DNA from: Parundibacterium terreum
GTDB taxonomy: Bacteria > Pseudomonadota > Gammaproteobacteria > Burkholderiales > Burkholderiaceae_D
Reading direction: 5' to 3'
DNA: 64,000 nucleotides
Assembly: GCF_014636315.1 (NCBI RefSeq)
Contig: NZ_BMED01000004.1
Coordinates: forward strand, 466,137 to 530,136
Shown here: piece after piece, positions 34,976-44,071 of the stretch
Layout of the letters: the number at the start of each line of letters is the position of its first letter
Position numbering within the stretch: the stretch's first letter is position 1
The notes under the pieces: model-generated
The model's database searches: none
What the model was told of the DNA's origin: nothing
The model's input: only the letters and a program-made list of their open reading frames with translations
Program-made: the position numbers and the translations under genes

Positions 34976-37306
34976 CTAATGCAGGTTGAATGAGCCGGAC
35001 CCTCCTGTTGATCTCACCAGCGAGCCGCTTAATACGCCGCCTGAGAGCGTTCCTTTGCCTGTGAATTTTAGTACAAGAGTATCGCCATCAATATTCATGG
35101 TGAAGTCAATGTTGTTGCCATTGACGGTGCCGCTGACATTACCACTAGTTTGAGTTGTGGTTCCGGTAATTTTGCAAGTTGAAGTGTTCGCTGACTGGAT
35201 TCCTGGTAATCCAGCAGCTATCAGCGATCCGGAAAATGTAGTTCCGCTTTGTGTCAGTTTCATCGTCAAGGTCCCGCCGTCTGACACCGGGCAGCCTGCA
35301 GCACTGGGCCCTGCCCAATCCCATGGCCCAGTCCAGGTTTTGGTGAGCGTGGCATTCGGCGTGACCGGCGTGGTATTCGCGGTGACACAAACGCCGTTGA
35401 CTGGCACCTTGGAGCCCAGGCAGGAAATCACCGGCACGGCAGGACAGCGCGGCAGGTATCCAGGCCCGAAGCAATTCAAAGAGTTGGAGCAGGTCGCCAA
35501 TTTTCCGGGAGCCAGAGTGGAAAGCAGTCCGTTGACGTTTCGTGAATTGGCTCCATAGTTATTGGCTGAATTGCTTACCTGCTGACTCTGTACCGTGCCC
35601 AGAGTCTTGAAGTAGGCCGCGAAGTCGCTCAATACCAGAGGAAAAGTCTTGTCCGGATTCTCCGCCACATACTGTGACACCGTACCCAGATTGGCTGCAT
35701 ACATCAGGCTGTTGGAGGTCGCTGCGGAAGAGACTGGCTGCGACGGGTCCCACGGAGTGGTGTTCACCGGATCGAAGCCCAGTTGATTCTGTATGCTGGA
35801 GCCGGCTCCAGCCAGGTTGGCGCTACTCAGGCCGCCGCTGCCGCTGCTGGCATTGAGCACGATCACTTCGGTCAATGGGGTGATATTGGCGGTATTCGCC
35901 CCCTTCACCGTGGTAATGCTGGCGCGTAGTACGGTTGTCAGGGAAAACACCAGGCCGGACGAGGGATCGACATAGCTGCCGCCGACTGCCTCCAGCAAGA
36001 CCGGTCCGGTATACGCACCGATTTGCATCGTGTACTTGCCGCTGGCGTCTGTGGTTACGCTGGCCAGTGGGGTTGCCTTGACACCGTTAACGACAGTGAA
36101 GGCCGTCACCGTAGCATTCGATACAGGGCCGATAGAGACGATGCCCGAAATTGTCGTGGCGACGCGCTGGGTCTGCGCAGTAAATGTGCCGACGTCACCA
36201 AATACGGGGTTAGTCCAGGTGCCGGTAATTTTACCGTTGGCCGAATCGACGCTGCCTTTGAATGTGGCGCTGCCGGCGGTGCCGGATGCCTGCAGCAGCA
36301 CCGTGCCGCCAGCGGCGATCGAACCGGCGATGCTGAATGAATACGAAGCATCCAGCGTGGAGCGCCCGGACCCGCTGATGGAGCCGTTGGCGCTCATGGT
36401 AATGCTGAATGTGCCGCTGTCGGTGCCGGAATAGGTACCGGTATAGTCGCCTGCATAGGTCACTACTGGCGTGGTGACCAGGGTAGCGTCTATCACCTTG
36501 GTTGCTGCGCTGGTTGAGGTAGGCGTCACCGCGGCGGCAATTGCCATGCCGTTGGTGATCGAGGCCTCCGGTGTGTTGTAGTTCAGGCCCTGGTCCACGG
36601 CAAACTTGTCGGCTACCGTGACTTTGTTATCCAGCAGATCCGCCACGTAGCCATAGGTGGGGTCGCCCTTGAAGGTATGCGCCGACGTCAAAATCGATTT
36701 GACCAGGGAGCCGCGGGTTTCCGCTCCGCTGGCCAGGCTTTTGGTCCAATAGGCCAGTCCGGTGGCATCCGGTGTCGAGCGTCCCAGTACGTTCTTATAG
36801 ACGACGGTCACAAAATCGGCGTCACTCATATTGGCGGAATAACCAGTCAATGCAGAGAACTGTATCGCCGCCTGATAGAAGGAATTACCTATTTGTATCA
36901 GGCTCTGCCCGGCATTGAACTGATCTATCCAATAGCCCAGGCCGTCGGCATCCGGCACCCGGTTGAAGAAGGCGATATAAAGTTCGATCAGGGATTTCAA
37001 GTCTTCCGGTTCCAGCGTAGTGGATTTGCTGCCTATGATCAGGCTGACTGTGACGTCGGAAAATTTAAGCGATTGCACATTGGAGAAAGTATTGCTGCCG
37101 TCGTTGCCCACATTGTCTTTGACTATGTAGTCGGTGCCGCTTTTGGTGATGGTGTAGTTGCCGAGTGGTCCGGACAGCGTGGCGACGCCATTGACTGCGA
37201 CGATCTGCGCCATGGTTCTGGAGCGCGAGGCAGCTGGATCATCGCCACCGCAGCCCAGCAAGGACGCGGCCAATACCAAAATCAGTAACAGTGTTTTGCA
37301 AGACAT
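34976..37306 (-). CDS. DUF4214-domain lipoprotein
   Basis: A 776-residue exported lipoprotein. The signal MSCKTLLLILVLAASLLGC (lipobox SLLGC, Cys19) is followed by a short beta segment (~35-85). Then come two DUF4214 units (~95-210: FFNRVPDADGLGYWIDQF and YKNVLGRSTPDATGLAYW), beta-rich segments (~285-385), a carboxypeptidase-regulatory-like domain (~385-470, VSIGPVSNATVTAFTV), and a C-terminal beta domain (~660-775) with paired Cys. DUF4214 occurs in S-layer and surface proteins of beta-proteobacteria. AGGGAGAAGTC supports the start. Function unknown; surface location is inferred. Confidence 0.85.
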   Translation of the reverse strand: MSCKTLLLILVLAASLLGCGGDDPAASRSRTMAQIVAVNGVATLSGPLGNYTITKSGTDYIVKDNVGNDGSNTFSNVQSLKFSDVTVSLIIGSKSTTLEPEDLKSLIELYIAFFNRVPDADGLGYWIDQFNAGQSLIQIGNSFYQAAIQFSALTGYSANMSDADFVTVVYKNVLGRSTPDATGLAYWTKSLASGAETRGSLVKSILTSAHTFKGDPTYGYVADLLDNKVTVADKFAVDQGLNYNTPEASITNGMAIAAAVTPTSTSAATKVIDATLVTTPVVTYAGDYTGTYSGTDSGTFSITMSANGSISGSGRSTLDASYSFSIAGSIAAGGTVLLQASGTAGSATFKGSVDSANGKITGTWTNPVFGDVGTFTAQTQRVATTISGIVSIGPVSNATVTAFTVVNGVKATPLASVTTDASGKYTMQIGAYTGPVLLEAVGGSYVDPSSGLVFSLTTVLRASITTVKGANTANITPLTEVIVLNASSGSGGLSSANLAGAGSSIQNQLGFDPVNTTPWDPSQPVSSAATSNSLMYAANLGTVSQYVAENPDKTFPLVLSDFAAYFKTLGTVQSQQVSNSANNYGANSRNVNGLLSTLAPGKLATCSNSLNCFGPGYLPRCPAVPVISCLGSKVPVNGVCVTANTTPVTPNATLTKTWTGPWDWAGPSAAGCPVSDGGTLTMKLTQSGTTFSGSLIAAGLPGIQSANTSTCKITGTTTQTSGNVSGTVNGNNIDFTMNIDGDTLVLKFTGKGTLSGGVLSGSLVRSTGGSGSFNLH

Positions 37307-37923
37307 GACTTCTCCCTGAAGGTGAATCATTTTCTTAAGCGTTATACCTGGGTTCACCGCAGGCGAGTTGGTATATGCGTTGGCTTTTTATATTTTTGCA
37401 TTTTTGATACTGCCGCAAGATGTTAGCAGAAGATGCCGCCAGCTTGGTGAAGTTGCGCGCTTTTGTATCGTTTCTGCACATATGTGCCTATGCGGAAATC
37501 TGAACCGGTCAGAAATTGAACGCCTCGTGCTGTGTAGCGCCTGCCGTGAGCCTCCAATGGGAGCTCCGGCCGGTCAGCGCTACGAACTCGTCATCCACAT
37601 CCGTTTAAGCTTCTTGTCGCCGCTGGCCCACGGCGCGGCCACTTTAGTTTGTATTGCGGTTACCCAGTCATCGCAGTCTTTGCATGGGACCCTGTTCGAG
37701 ATTTCCAAGACAACAGATTCTGGGAAGTTGGAGCTGGTGGCTAAGAACGCGCAGGAAATGTCCCAAAATCGTCGCAGCTATCGCTTCAGCGAAAATCCAT
37801 AACTCGTAAAATTTGCTCTTCGGCAGTCGGAAGATTGCCGGTACTGCCGGGTACAAGCGCTGTAATCGCAAGCCGTCGGCGCGATCGGCGTTGGACCCAA
37901 ATGTTTAATTTTCGGAGTAAAGC
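37307..37923. other. Intergenic region without a supported gene
   Basis: About 617 bases. A 144-codon + frame (37368-37802) has mixed hydrophobic and Cys-rich composition, no ribosome site and no family signature. Possibly decayed DNA at the start of the accessory stretch. Confidence 0.45.
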
Positions 37924-38616
37924 ATGAGTGCATCACAAAAGGTTGTTGTCGTTACCGGCGCGTCGCAAGGCATAGGCGCTGAGGTCGTGCAGGCGTTTCG
38001 CAAGCTCGGCCACCAAGTCGTCGCGACCTCTCGGTCGATCCAGCCATCGGATGACCCAAGCATTCTGACGGTAGCCGGTGATATCGGCGATCCGGCCACC
38101 GCACAGCGCGTCATTGCCGAAGCTATCGCGCGATTTGGCCGCATCGACACCCTGGTTAATAACGCCGGCATCTATATCGGCAAGCCTTTCACCGAGAACA
38201 CCATTGAAGACTACAACGCGGTCATGAACGTGAATATGGCCGGCTTCTATCACATCACCAAACTGGCCATCGCCGAAATGGAAAGGCATGCGAGCGGCCA
38301 CGTAGTTACTGTCACCGCCAGCATCGACAACGGCATCAGCGGTGCGCATATGGCACTGGCAGCGCTGACCAAGGGTGGCTTGAACGCCGTCACCCGGGCG
38401 CTGGCAATTGAATACGCGAAGCAAGGCATCCGTGTGAATGCCGTCGCGCCAGGCGTCACCAAGACGCCTATGCATGCTGAGGAATACCACGAAATGCTGG
38501 GCAGCTTCCATCCGCTGGGGCGCATGGGCGAAGCGAGCGAAGTTGCCAGCGCCGTTGTGTTCCTGGATGCGGCAGAGTTCATCACGGGAGAACCGGCCAA
38601 CTATTGCAGGCGCTGA
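37924..38616 (+). pseudogene. Short-chain dehydrogenase, 3' end replaced by chemotaxis-receptor DNA
   Basis: An SDR-type oxidoreductase whose first ~224 residues are normal: VTGASQGIGAEV (cofactor Gly motif), NNAGIYIG, TASIDNGISG with the catalytic-region Ser, IRVNAVAPGVTKTPM, and [11 protein letters not shown]. The usual C-terminal GGxxAG tail is missing: after ITGE the frame reads PANYCRR and stops inside a methyl-accepting protein sequence. The Tyr of the YxxxK motif is Ala here (ALAALTKGG), apparently a trait of this SDR subgroup rather than decay. Good ribosome site (CGGAGTAAAGC). The protein may fold partly; I call it a truncated gene. Confidence 0.8.
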
Positions 38617-39575
38617 AGGAAATGAATGACAGCCTTGCCTTGATCGTTGGCCAAGTCCGATCCGGCACCGATACCATCGCTGCGGCTTCGAATCAGATTG
38701 CCAGCGGTAACCTTGATTTGTCATCGCGCACAGAGCAGCAAGCCAGCTCATTGCAAGAAACGGCATCTTCAATGGAAGAGCTGACTGGCACCGTACAACA
38801 GAATACTGCCAACGCCCAACAGGCCAATGAATTGGCGGCCTCTGCGTCAGATGTCGCTGTCAGGGGCGGCGCCGTAGTGTCCAGGGTGATACACACCATG
38901 GGTTCCATTGATGAGTCCGCGAGGAAGATCGTAGATATTATTGCTGTCATTGATGGTATCGCTTTTCAAACGAATATCCTGGCCCTGAACGCTGCCGTAG
39001 AGGCCGCGCGGGCCGGTGAACAAGGGCGCGGATTTGCGGTTGTGGCAAGCGAGGTGCGCAATCTGGCGCAACGCTCAGCCGCTGCGGCGAAAGAAATCAA
39101 GACGCTCATCACCAATTCTGTTGAGCAGGTGGACGCGGGTAGCCAATTGGTCAATCAGGCTGGCGCGACGATGGATGAAGTGGTGGCAAGCGTCAAACGC
39201 GTAAGCAGCATCATCGGTGAAATTACCGCCGCTGGCCGGGAGCAGGCATCCGGAATAGAGCAGATCAATGTAGCCATCAACCAGATGGACACGGTGACTC
39301 AACAGAATTCCGCGCTAGTGGAAGAGGCCGCTGCCGCTGCATCATCGATGCAAGAGCAGGCTGTCAGCTTGGCTGATCTGGTCAGTACATTCAAGATCAA
39401 TTTGGCGCACCTGAGCAAGACGGCCCCGGTGAAGCTTGAGGGTATTTCAGCACGCAACGTCGTAGCGGTGACGAGATTGAGGGCTCAGGCCACTTCCTCC
39501 AGGCTCAAGGTGCGGGCTATCAAAGGCGGCGAGCTTCCACATGCCACCAGTAATGATGGCTGGGAGACATTTTGA
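38595..39575 (+). pseudogene. Headless methyl-accepting chemotaxis protein (5' deleted)
   Basis: The frame carries the C-terminal signalling half of a chemotaxis receptor: [14 protein letters not shown] (end of the HAMP-proximal region), the first methylation helix with [20 protein letters not shown], the CheA/CheW-binding hairpin tip [20 protein letters not shown], the second helix, and a C-terminal GWETF pentapeptide, which in relatives tethers CheR/CheB. Ligand-binding domain, both membrane helices and HAMP are absent because the 5' part was lost at the junction with the SDR gene. A soluble protein could start at ATG 38622 or TTG 38604, but no clear ribosome site exists, so expression is uncertain. 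Confidence 0.8.
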
Positions 39576-40141
39576 CTGGCACACCTCCAATGATGATTGT
39601 GCCATGAGCGATGTGCTCGATATACTGCTTTACGAGGGAAGTATTCTTGAGGCCGACTTTGACCTCGGAATGACATGGCGGGGCAAGCGGTATTAAGCTC
39701 TCATTGTATTTAGGCAATGAAGCTCGGATCAGGTGGTCTTCACGCTTGATTATCTAAGCCCGAAAAACGACAAAACGGCTATGACGATGACAACTGCGCC
39801 GACGAGGTATACGATGCGGTTCATGAGGTTTCCCCTTTCGCGAGGGTTGAATGAGGTAAAAGGTCAAAACTTGTGCCTAGGCAACCTATCTGCTGAACAC
39901 GTGATTTGATCCTACTTCGTTCGGCCGTGACTCTCGGTGCGGTAGCGCGCATAACGCCAGATAGTTTTATGAGCAGAAAATTATCCGGAACCGTGATGCC
40001 TGCGTCAGACTCCAGCTCTTGGCGGAAGCGTCTTTAGGACACCTCTCCCAGTTGCTACCTAATGAGGCTCAGCACAGCGTGATCGTCAATCATGTGTTTC
40101 GGTTCCGGAGCATCGCGCAGAGCCAGCCACGAAAGTTTGCC
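39576..40141. other. Intergenic region holding one micro-gene
   Basis: 566 bases between the receptor fragment and the FtsH-like gene. Only the 24-residue membrane peptide at 39750-39824 (-) is supported. The rest shows no gene or repeat. Confidence 0.5.
39750..39824 (-). CDS. 24-residue single-helix membrane peptide
   Basis: Starts at ATG 39824 with a strong AAGGGGAA ribosome site. The protein MNRIVYLVGAVVIVIAVLSF plus FGLR is one hydrophobic helix with a basic start and an FGLR end. I recall very similar tiny proteins (MNRI-x-Y-L/I-VG...LSFFGLR) as conserved short hypothetical proteins in other proteobacteria, so a real gene is likely despite its size. Role unknown; probably inner membrane. 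It stands alone. Confidence 0.65.
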   Translation of the reverse strand: MNRIVYLVGAVVIVIAVLSFFGLR

Positions 40142-42205
40142 ATGTCAGATTTTTCGAAACCCGGCGCCACGGGTCTGTGGCTCGCTATCAAGAAGGCCGC
40201 CAGCCGCCTGCAGGACTGGTTTGTGATTCAGTCAGGGTTCGTCAAGGTGGCGGTGCTGGCCATAATTATCCTGATCCCGGCCACCGGCATCTATTCATTC
40301 ACGCTCATGCGAAAACAGGCCGCCGTGGCCGAGCAGGTCAAGACCATGACCGTCGCCGGAAAGGTGGGCGAGGGTGTGTGGACGCTCAACGACAAGCTCC
40401 CTGTGGTGTTCGGCACCAACTCGGTGTTGAACTTCCTGGAAACCAACCCGGTCGAACGCATCACGGTGATCTACACGCCACTGATGTGGAACGTATCGGA
40501 GCGCATCATCCTGATCGAATCGCAAGGGAAGCAGTACGCGTATTACCCCAGCGACTTGGAGACCAAGATATTCGCCGACAGGGCCGTCACCGCGCTGTGG
40601 GGAGGCAAGCTTGTCTTTATTCCGCGCGCTGAGCTCAGCGACAGGGGCCAGGAATTGATTGAGCGCCTGGACCAGCGCTTCGCCGGCGCCCGCCCGCAGT
40701 CCGAAAAGGACGGCTGGAAGGCCGGCATCAGCGGCGTGCTGTCAGCCGCGTTTACCATCGGCCTGCTGGCATTCCTATACTTCCAGTTCAAGGGCCAGTT
40801 CAAGTCGCTCAAGTTCGTCGAGCCGACGCAGGTGGCCGGATCAATCGACGACCTGGTCGGTATGGATGATATCAAGGCCGAAGTGGCACAGATCAAGGAT
40901 CAGTATCAGCGCCGTGCGGCATATGCCGAGTATGGCATCAGCAAGCCCTTCAACGTGATGTTCAGCGGCCCTGCGGGTACCGGCAAGACCAAGCTGGCCA
41001 GCTACCTGGCCAAGGAACTGAAGCTTCCCATACTGTTCCACTCCGCAGCCAATCTGGAAACGGGCTACGTGGCCGGTGGCTCGAATACTCTCAGTCGAAT
41101 CATGGCCATGGCCAAGCGCCGCAAGCGTTGCATCGTCTTTCTGGATGAGGCGCAGGATCTTTTCATGAAACGCGGGGGCCGGCGAAAGTTTGACGATGAC
41201 ACGGCGAATACGCTGCTCTCCGTGCTGGATGGCGTGCGCAGCCGGAACGAAGCCGAGATCATTTGGATCGTAGCCAGCAACTTCAACAGCGAAACCATGC
41301 AGATGGACGAGGCGATGCTGCGTCGCTTTCAAATGAAGGTGGACTTTCGTATGCCCAACCGGCAAGAGCGGCTGGCTATCATCGGCCACTATCTGGCCCG
41401 GCGCGCCGAAAAGGTGCTGCCCGATCTAGACCTGCGCCACCTGGTGGCAGTGACCGAGAGCCGCAGTCCGGCCGACCTGGAGACCATCGTCAACCAGGCT
41501 GGCATCAGCGCCGTGCAAGCGGGCGAGATGATCGGCGCCGATACATTGATGCAGGCCGCCGAACGCGTACTGGTGGGCAACGTCAATATCAATACCACCG
41601 AGGACCGCGCGCGTGATCGCCGCATCATTGCCGTGCACGAATGGGGCCACTTCCTGGTGGACTTCGAGCATGAACGCAAGCTGGCCAATGGCAACTGGGA
41701 GCAGATCCTGGCCGATATGAAAACCGTCAAGATATCGCTCAAGGCCAACGCGCGCAACAGCGCATTGGGCTTCGTCTTTCACAAGCAGGGCGCCAACCTG
41801 CTCAAGACCAAGGGTGACATCGAACACGACGTTCGCGTGTTGCTGGGCGGTATGGCCAACGAGGAACTGTTCTTTGGCGAGCAAGGCACGACCAACGGGG
41901 CGCACAACGACATCACCCGCGTAACGGAACTGTTGCACCACGCTGTGGGTGAGATGGGGATGTACCGCAAGACCCGCCTCAACTTCGGTGCGCTGGTCCG
42001 TGACAACCAAGGCGGCGGCCGCGAAGTTGACGAGGAAACGCGCAGTATCATGGAAGCGCAGAGTGAGCGCCTGTACGGCGAGACCAAGACTGTGCTGGAC
42101 AAGTTCAAGCCGCTGACCGAGCATCTTGTTGGCAAGCTTCTGGAAGCTGGTGAGATGAACCTGAGTGAGGCGATATTCGAAATTCGCAGATTCGCGGCGA
42201 CCTGA
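40142..42205 (+). CDS. Divergent FtsH-like AAA+ metalloprotease
   Basis: A 687-residue membrane protease. TM1 (~27-48), an extracytoplasmic domain of about 140 residues, TM2 (~200-220), AAA+ core with Walker A GPAGTGKT (276-283, Lys282), Walker B IVFLDEAQD and a single-strand RRF arginine-finger region (DEAMLRRFQMKVDFRMPNR), then peptidase M41 with HEWGH at 499-503 and the third ligand region NGAHNDITRVTELL. Compared with housekeeping FtsH, Walker B ends DEAQ instead of DEID, the two-Arg RPGRFDR finger is altered, and the extracytoplasmic domain differs. The start at 40142 (MSDFSKPG) is favoured over a TTG at 40019. A stress role or specialised substrates are inference. Confidence 0.85.
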   Translation: MSDFSKPGATGLWLAIKKAASRLQDWFVIQSGFVKVAVLAIIILIPATGIYSFTLMRKQAAVAEQVKTMTVAGKVGEGVWTLNDKLPVVFGTNSVLNFLETNPVERITVIYTPLMWNVSERIILIESQGKQYAYYPSDLETKIFADRAVTALWGGKLVFIPRAELSDRGQELIERLDQRFAGARPQSEKDGWKAGISGVLSAAFTIGLLAFLYFQFKGQFKSLKFVEPTQVAGSIDDLVGMDDIKAEVAQIKDQYQRRAAYAEYGISKPFNVMFSGPAGTGKTKLASYLAKELKLPILFHSAANLETGYVAGGSNTLSRIMAMAKRRKRCIVFLDEAQDLFMKRGGRRKFDDDTANTLLSVLDGVRSRNEAEIIWIVASNFNSETMQMDEAMLRRFQMKVDFRMPNRQERLAIIGHYLARRAEKVLPDLDLRHLVAVTESRSPADLETIVNQAGISAVQAGEMIGADTLMQAAERVLVGNVNINTTEDRARDRRIIAVHEWGHFLVDFEHERKLANGNWEQILADMKTVKISLKANARNSALGFVFHKQGANLLKTKGDIEHDVRVLLGGMANEELFFGEQGTTNGAHNDITRVTELLHHAVGEMGMYRKTRLNFGALVRDNQGGGREVDEETRSIMEAQSERLYGETKTVLDKFKPLTEHLVGKLLEAGEMNLSEAIFEIRRFAAT

Positions 42206-42372
42206 TAGCGTCTGGGCAGGCGGGTTTGTTCTAATGAGATGGACTCCATCCTCCTGACAGCGCCAGATCCAGAGAGGGTGGCCACCATGAATGGCGCCGA
42301 AAAAGTGATCGGCGTGGATCTAAGGTGTTCCGGAAATGGACCGGACACAAGGACTGCTAATCCCGGAAACGA

Positions 42373-42400
42373 CAACGCCCACTTGCATGAGTGGGCGTTG
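42373..42400 (-). terminator. Hairpin downstream of tRNA-Phe
   Basis: CAACGCCCACT and AGTGGGCGTTG form a perfect 11-bp stem with a 6-base loop, 16 bases past the tRNA 3' end; a weak CGTTTCC follows on the minus strand. Confidence 0.65.
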
Positions 42401-42415
42401 CGTGAACGACGTTCT

Positions 42416-42491
42416 TGGTGGCCCGGGGCGGAATCGAACCACCGACACAAGGATTTTCAATCCTCTGCTCTACCGACTGAGCTACCAGGCC
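42416..42491 (-). tRNA. tRNA-Phe (GAA)
   Basis: A 76-base tRNA with encoded CCA. Acceptor arms GGCCTGG and CCGGGCC pair (one U-G), the D-arm GCTCAGTCGGTAGAGC and T-arm GTGGTTCGATTCCGCC are standard, and the anticodon loop TTGAAAA gives GAA for Phe. A good promoter (TTGCAT-17-TATACT) and a hairpin terminator flank it, so it is a single-gene unit. The 3' end faces the FtsH-like gene. Confidence 0.96.
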
Positions 42492-42501
42492 AAGACGAAG
42501 A

Positions 42502-42530
42502 AGTATAGCGATGCGAAGAGCATTATGCAA
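42502..42530 (-). promoter_or_regulatory. Promoter of tRNA-Phe
   Basis: On the minus strand TTGCAT (-35), 17 bases, TATACT (-10), which ends 10 bases before the mature tRNA 5' end. Confidence 0.7.
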
Positions 42531-42737
42531 GTATTTTCTTAAAATAATTTACTACTAGCCCTGTATTGCTTGGCATGCGGCTAATTTTTGTCGGATTCCT
42601 GGTCTCCCGGCCGGCATTGCATTCCCTCGGGGGCGGGGAGAAATCTTGGGCGATTTGTCCTCCTGTGCGGGGTTTATCGCTGCCGTATAATGGCGGCATG
42701 AATTTCCTTTCTTTTTGCATCTACTTATTGAGCCCCT

Positions 42738-43934
42738 ATGTCCAAGCACACTAGTCACAGCGATGTTTGCATTGTTGGTAATGGCGCGGTCGGCAAGGCT
42801 GCGGCGCTGGGATTTTCGCAGGCGGGCCTGAGTGTCAGCCTGCTGAGTCCGGCCCCGATGCAGGCTGCTGCGCGTTCCGATGACTGGGATGTGAGGGTGT
42901 ATGCGCTGAACCATGTGGCGCAGCGTTTGCTGTCGGGCTTGAAGGTATGGGGTGCTCTGGATGCAGAGCGGGTCGCGCCGGTGGAGTCCATGCAGGTATA
43001 TGGCGATGCGTCCGGAATGGCCGGCAAGCTGAACTTTGATGCGTATGGCGCGCATACGGATAGCCTGGCGTGGATAGTGGAAGACCGCAACCTGAACCAG
43101 GCACTGGATAATGCGCTGCGGTTTGCGCAGAATGTAAGTATCGTGACAGGCCGCGCGACTGAGTTGAAAGCGGATGCGGCGCAAGCCACCGTGCGACTGG
43201 AAAACGGCGACAGCCTGAGTGCTGCGTTGATCGTCGGCGCGGACGGCGCGCAATCCTGGGTGCGCGGACAGTGCGAAATCGGCCTCGACTATCGCCCTTA
43301 TGGGCAGCAGGGCGTCGTTAGCAATTTTGCCTGCGAAAAACCGCATCAGGGCACGGCTTATCAATGGTTTGATGAAGAGCACGGCATCATTGCGCTGCTG
43401 CCTTTGCCGGGGCAACGAGTATCGCTGGTGTGGTCTGCACCGGACATGCTGGCGCAAGAGTTGCTGCAGCAGTCCGCAACTGCGCTGGCCGAACGGCTGG
43501 CTGCATATTGCGCGCAGCAATTGGGGGCGCTCACGCCTTTGCAGCCTGAGTTAATTAGAGCTTTTCCGCTGAACTTGATGCGTCCGCATGCGATGACTGC
43601 GCCGCGTGTGGCTTTGATAGGCGACGCGGCACACGTAGTGCATCCGCTGGCCGGGCATGGCATGAACCTGGGGTTTGCCGACGTGCGCAGCCTGCTGGAC
43701 ACCGTAGCGCAGCGTGAAGAATATCGGGATTGCGGCGATGCGCGTGTGCTGAGCCGCTATGCGCGTGCACGCAAGGAAGAAGTATTGCTGATGCAAGTGA
43801 CAACGGATGGCCTGGCCCGCATGTTCGGCACTAATCTGGAGCCGGTGCGGCTGGCGCGTCAATTAGGATTGAACTTGCTGGACCATTTGCCTGTCTTAAA
43901 GCGTAAGCTGATCAGCCACGCCATGGGTAAGTAG
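42738..43934 (+). CDS. UbiH/UbiF/COQ6-family FAD hydroxylase
   Basis: A 398-residue FAD monooxygenase for ring hydroxylation in ubiquinone synthesis. The dinucleotide motif GNGAVGKAAALGFSQAG (~12-28), the DG motif LIVGADGAQSWVRGQC and the FAD phosphate motif LIGDAAHVVHPLAGHGMNLGF (~294-314) are all intact. It begins with a cytosolic N-terminus and no signal. Which ring position it hydroxylates cannot be read, so I give no symbol. TATAAT at 42686-42691 could be a -10 element. dsbC follows on the same strand. Confidence 0.88.
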   Translation: MSKHTSHSDVCIVGNGAVGKAAALGFSQAGLSVSLLSPAPMQAAARSDDWDVRVYALNHVAQRLLSGLKVWGALDAERVAPVESMQVYGDASGMAGKLNFDAYGAHTDSLAWIVEDRNLNQALDNALRFAQNVSIVTGRATELKADAAQATVRLENGDSLSAALIVGADGAQSWVRGQCEIGLDYRPYGQQGVVSNFACEKPHQGTAYQWFDEEHGIIALLPLPGQRVSLVWSAPDMLAQELLQQSATALAERLAAYCAQQLGALTPLQPELIRAFPLNLMRPHAMTAPRVALIGDAAHVVHPLAGHGMNLGFADVRSLLDTVAQREEYRDCGDARVLSRYARARKEEVLLMQVTTDGLARMFGTNLEPVRLARQLGLNLLDHLPVLKRKLISHAMGK

Positions 43935-44071
43935 CGGACAAATGATGAGCAAATGAAGCGAAAGACTATTTCTGATAGTCTTGCACCTGTGGCCCTGGGT
44001 CTTGGCTGAATAAAAGTAAGTTAAGAGCAAATGGATGCTGGCGGGTAGTTGAAAAATTTTATTGGAATGAC

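Noticed and set aside
37368..37802. 144-codon + frame
   Set aside because: No start signal, mixed composition; likely decayed or non-coding.
42327..42352. Insertion-sequence end (TGTTCCGGAAATGGACCGGACA)
   Set aside because: A partial palindrome that resembles some IS3-type ends, but no partner end or transposase is present.
37307..42491. Genomic island integrated at tRNA-Phe
   Set aside because: The neighbourhood looks accessory, but I found no integrase and noticed no repeated tRNA 3' end as an attachment site.
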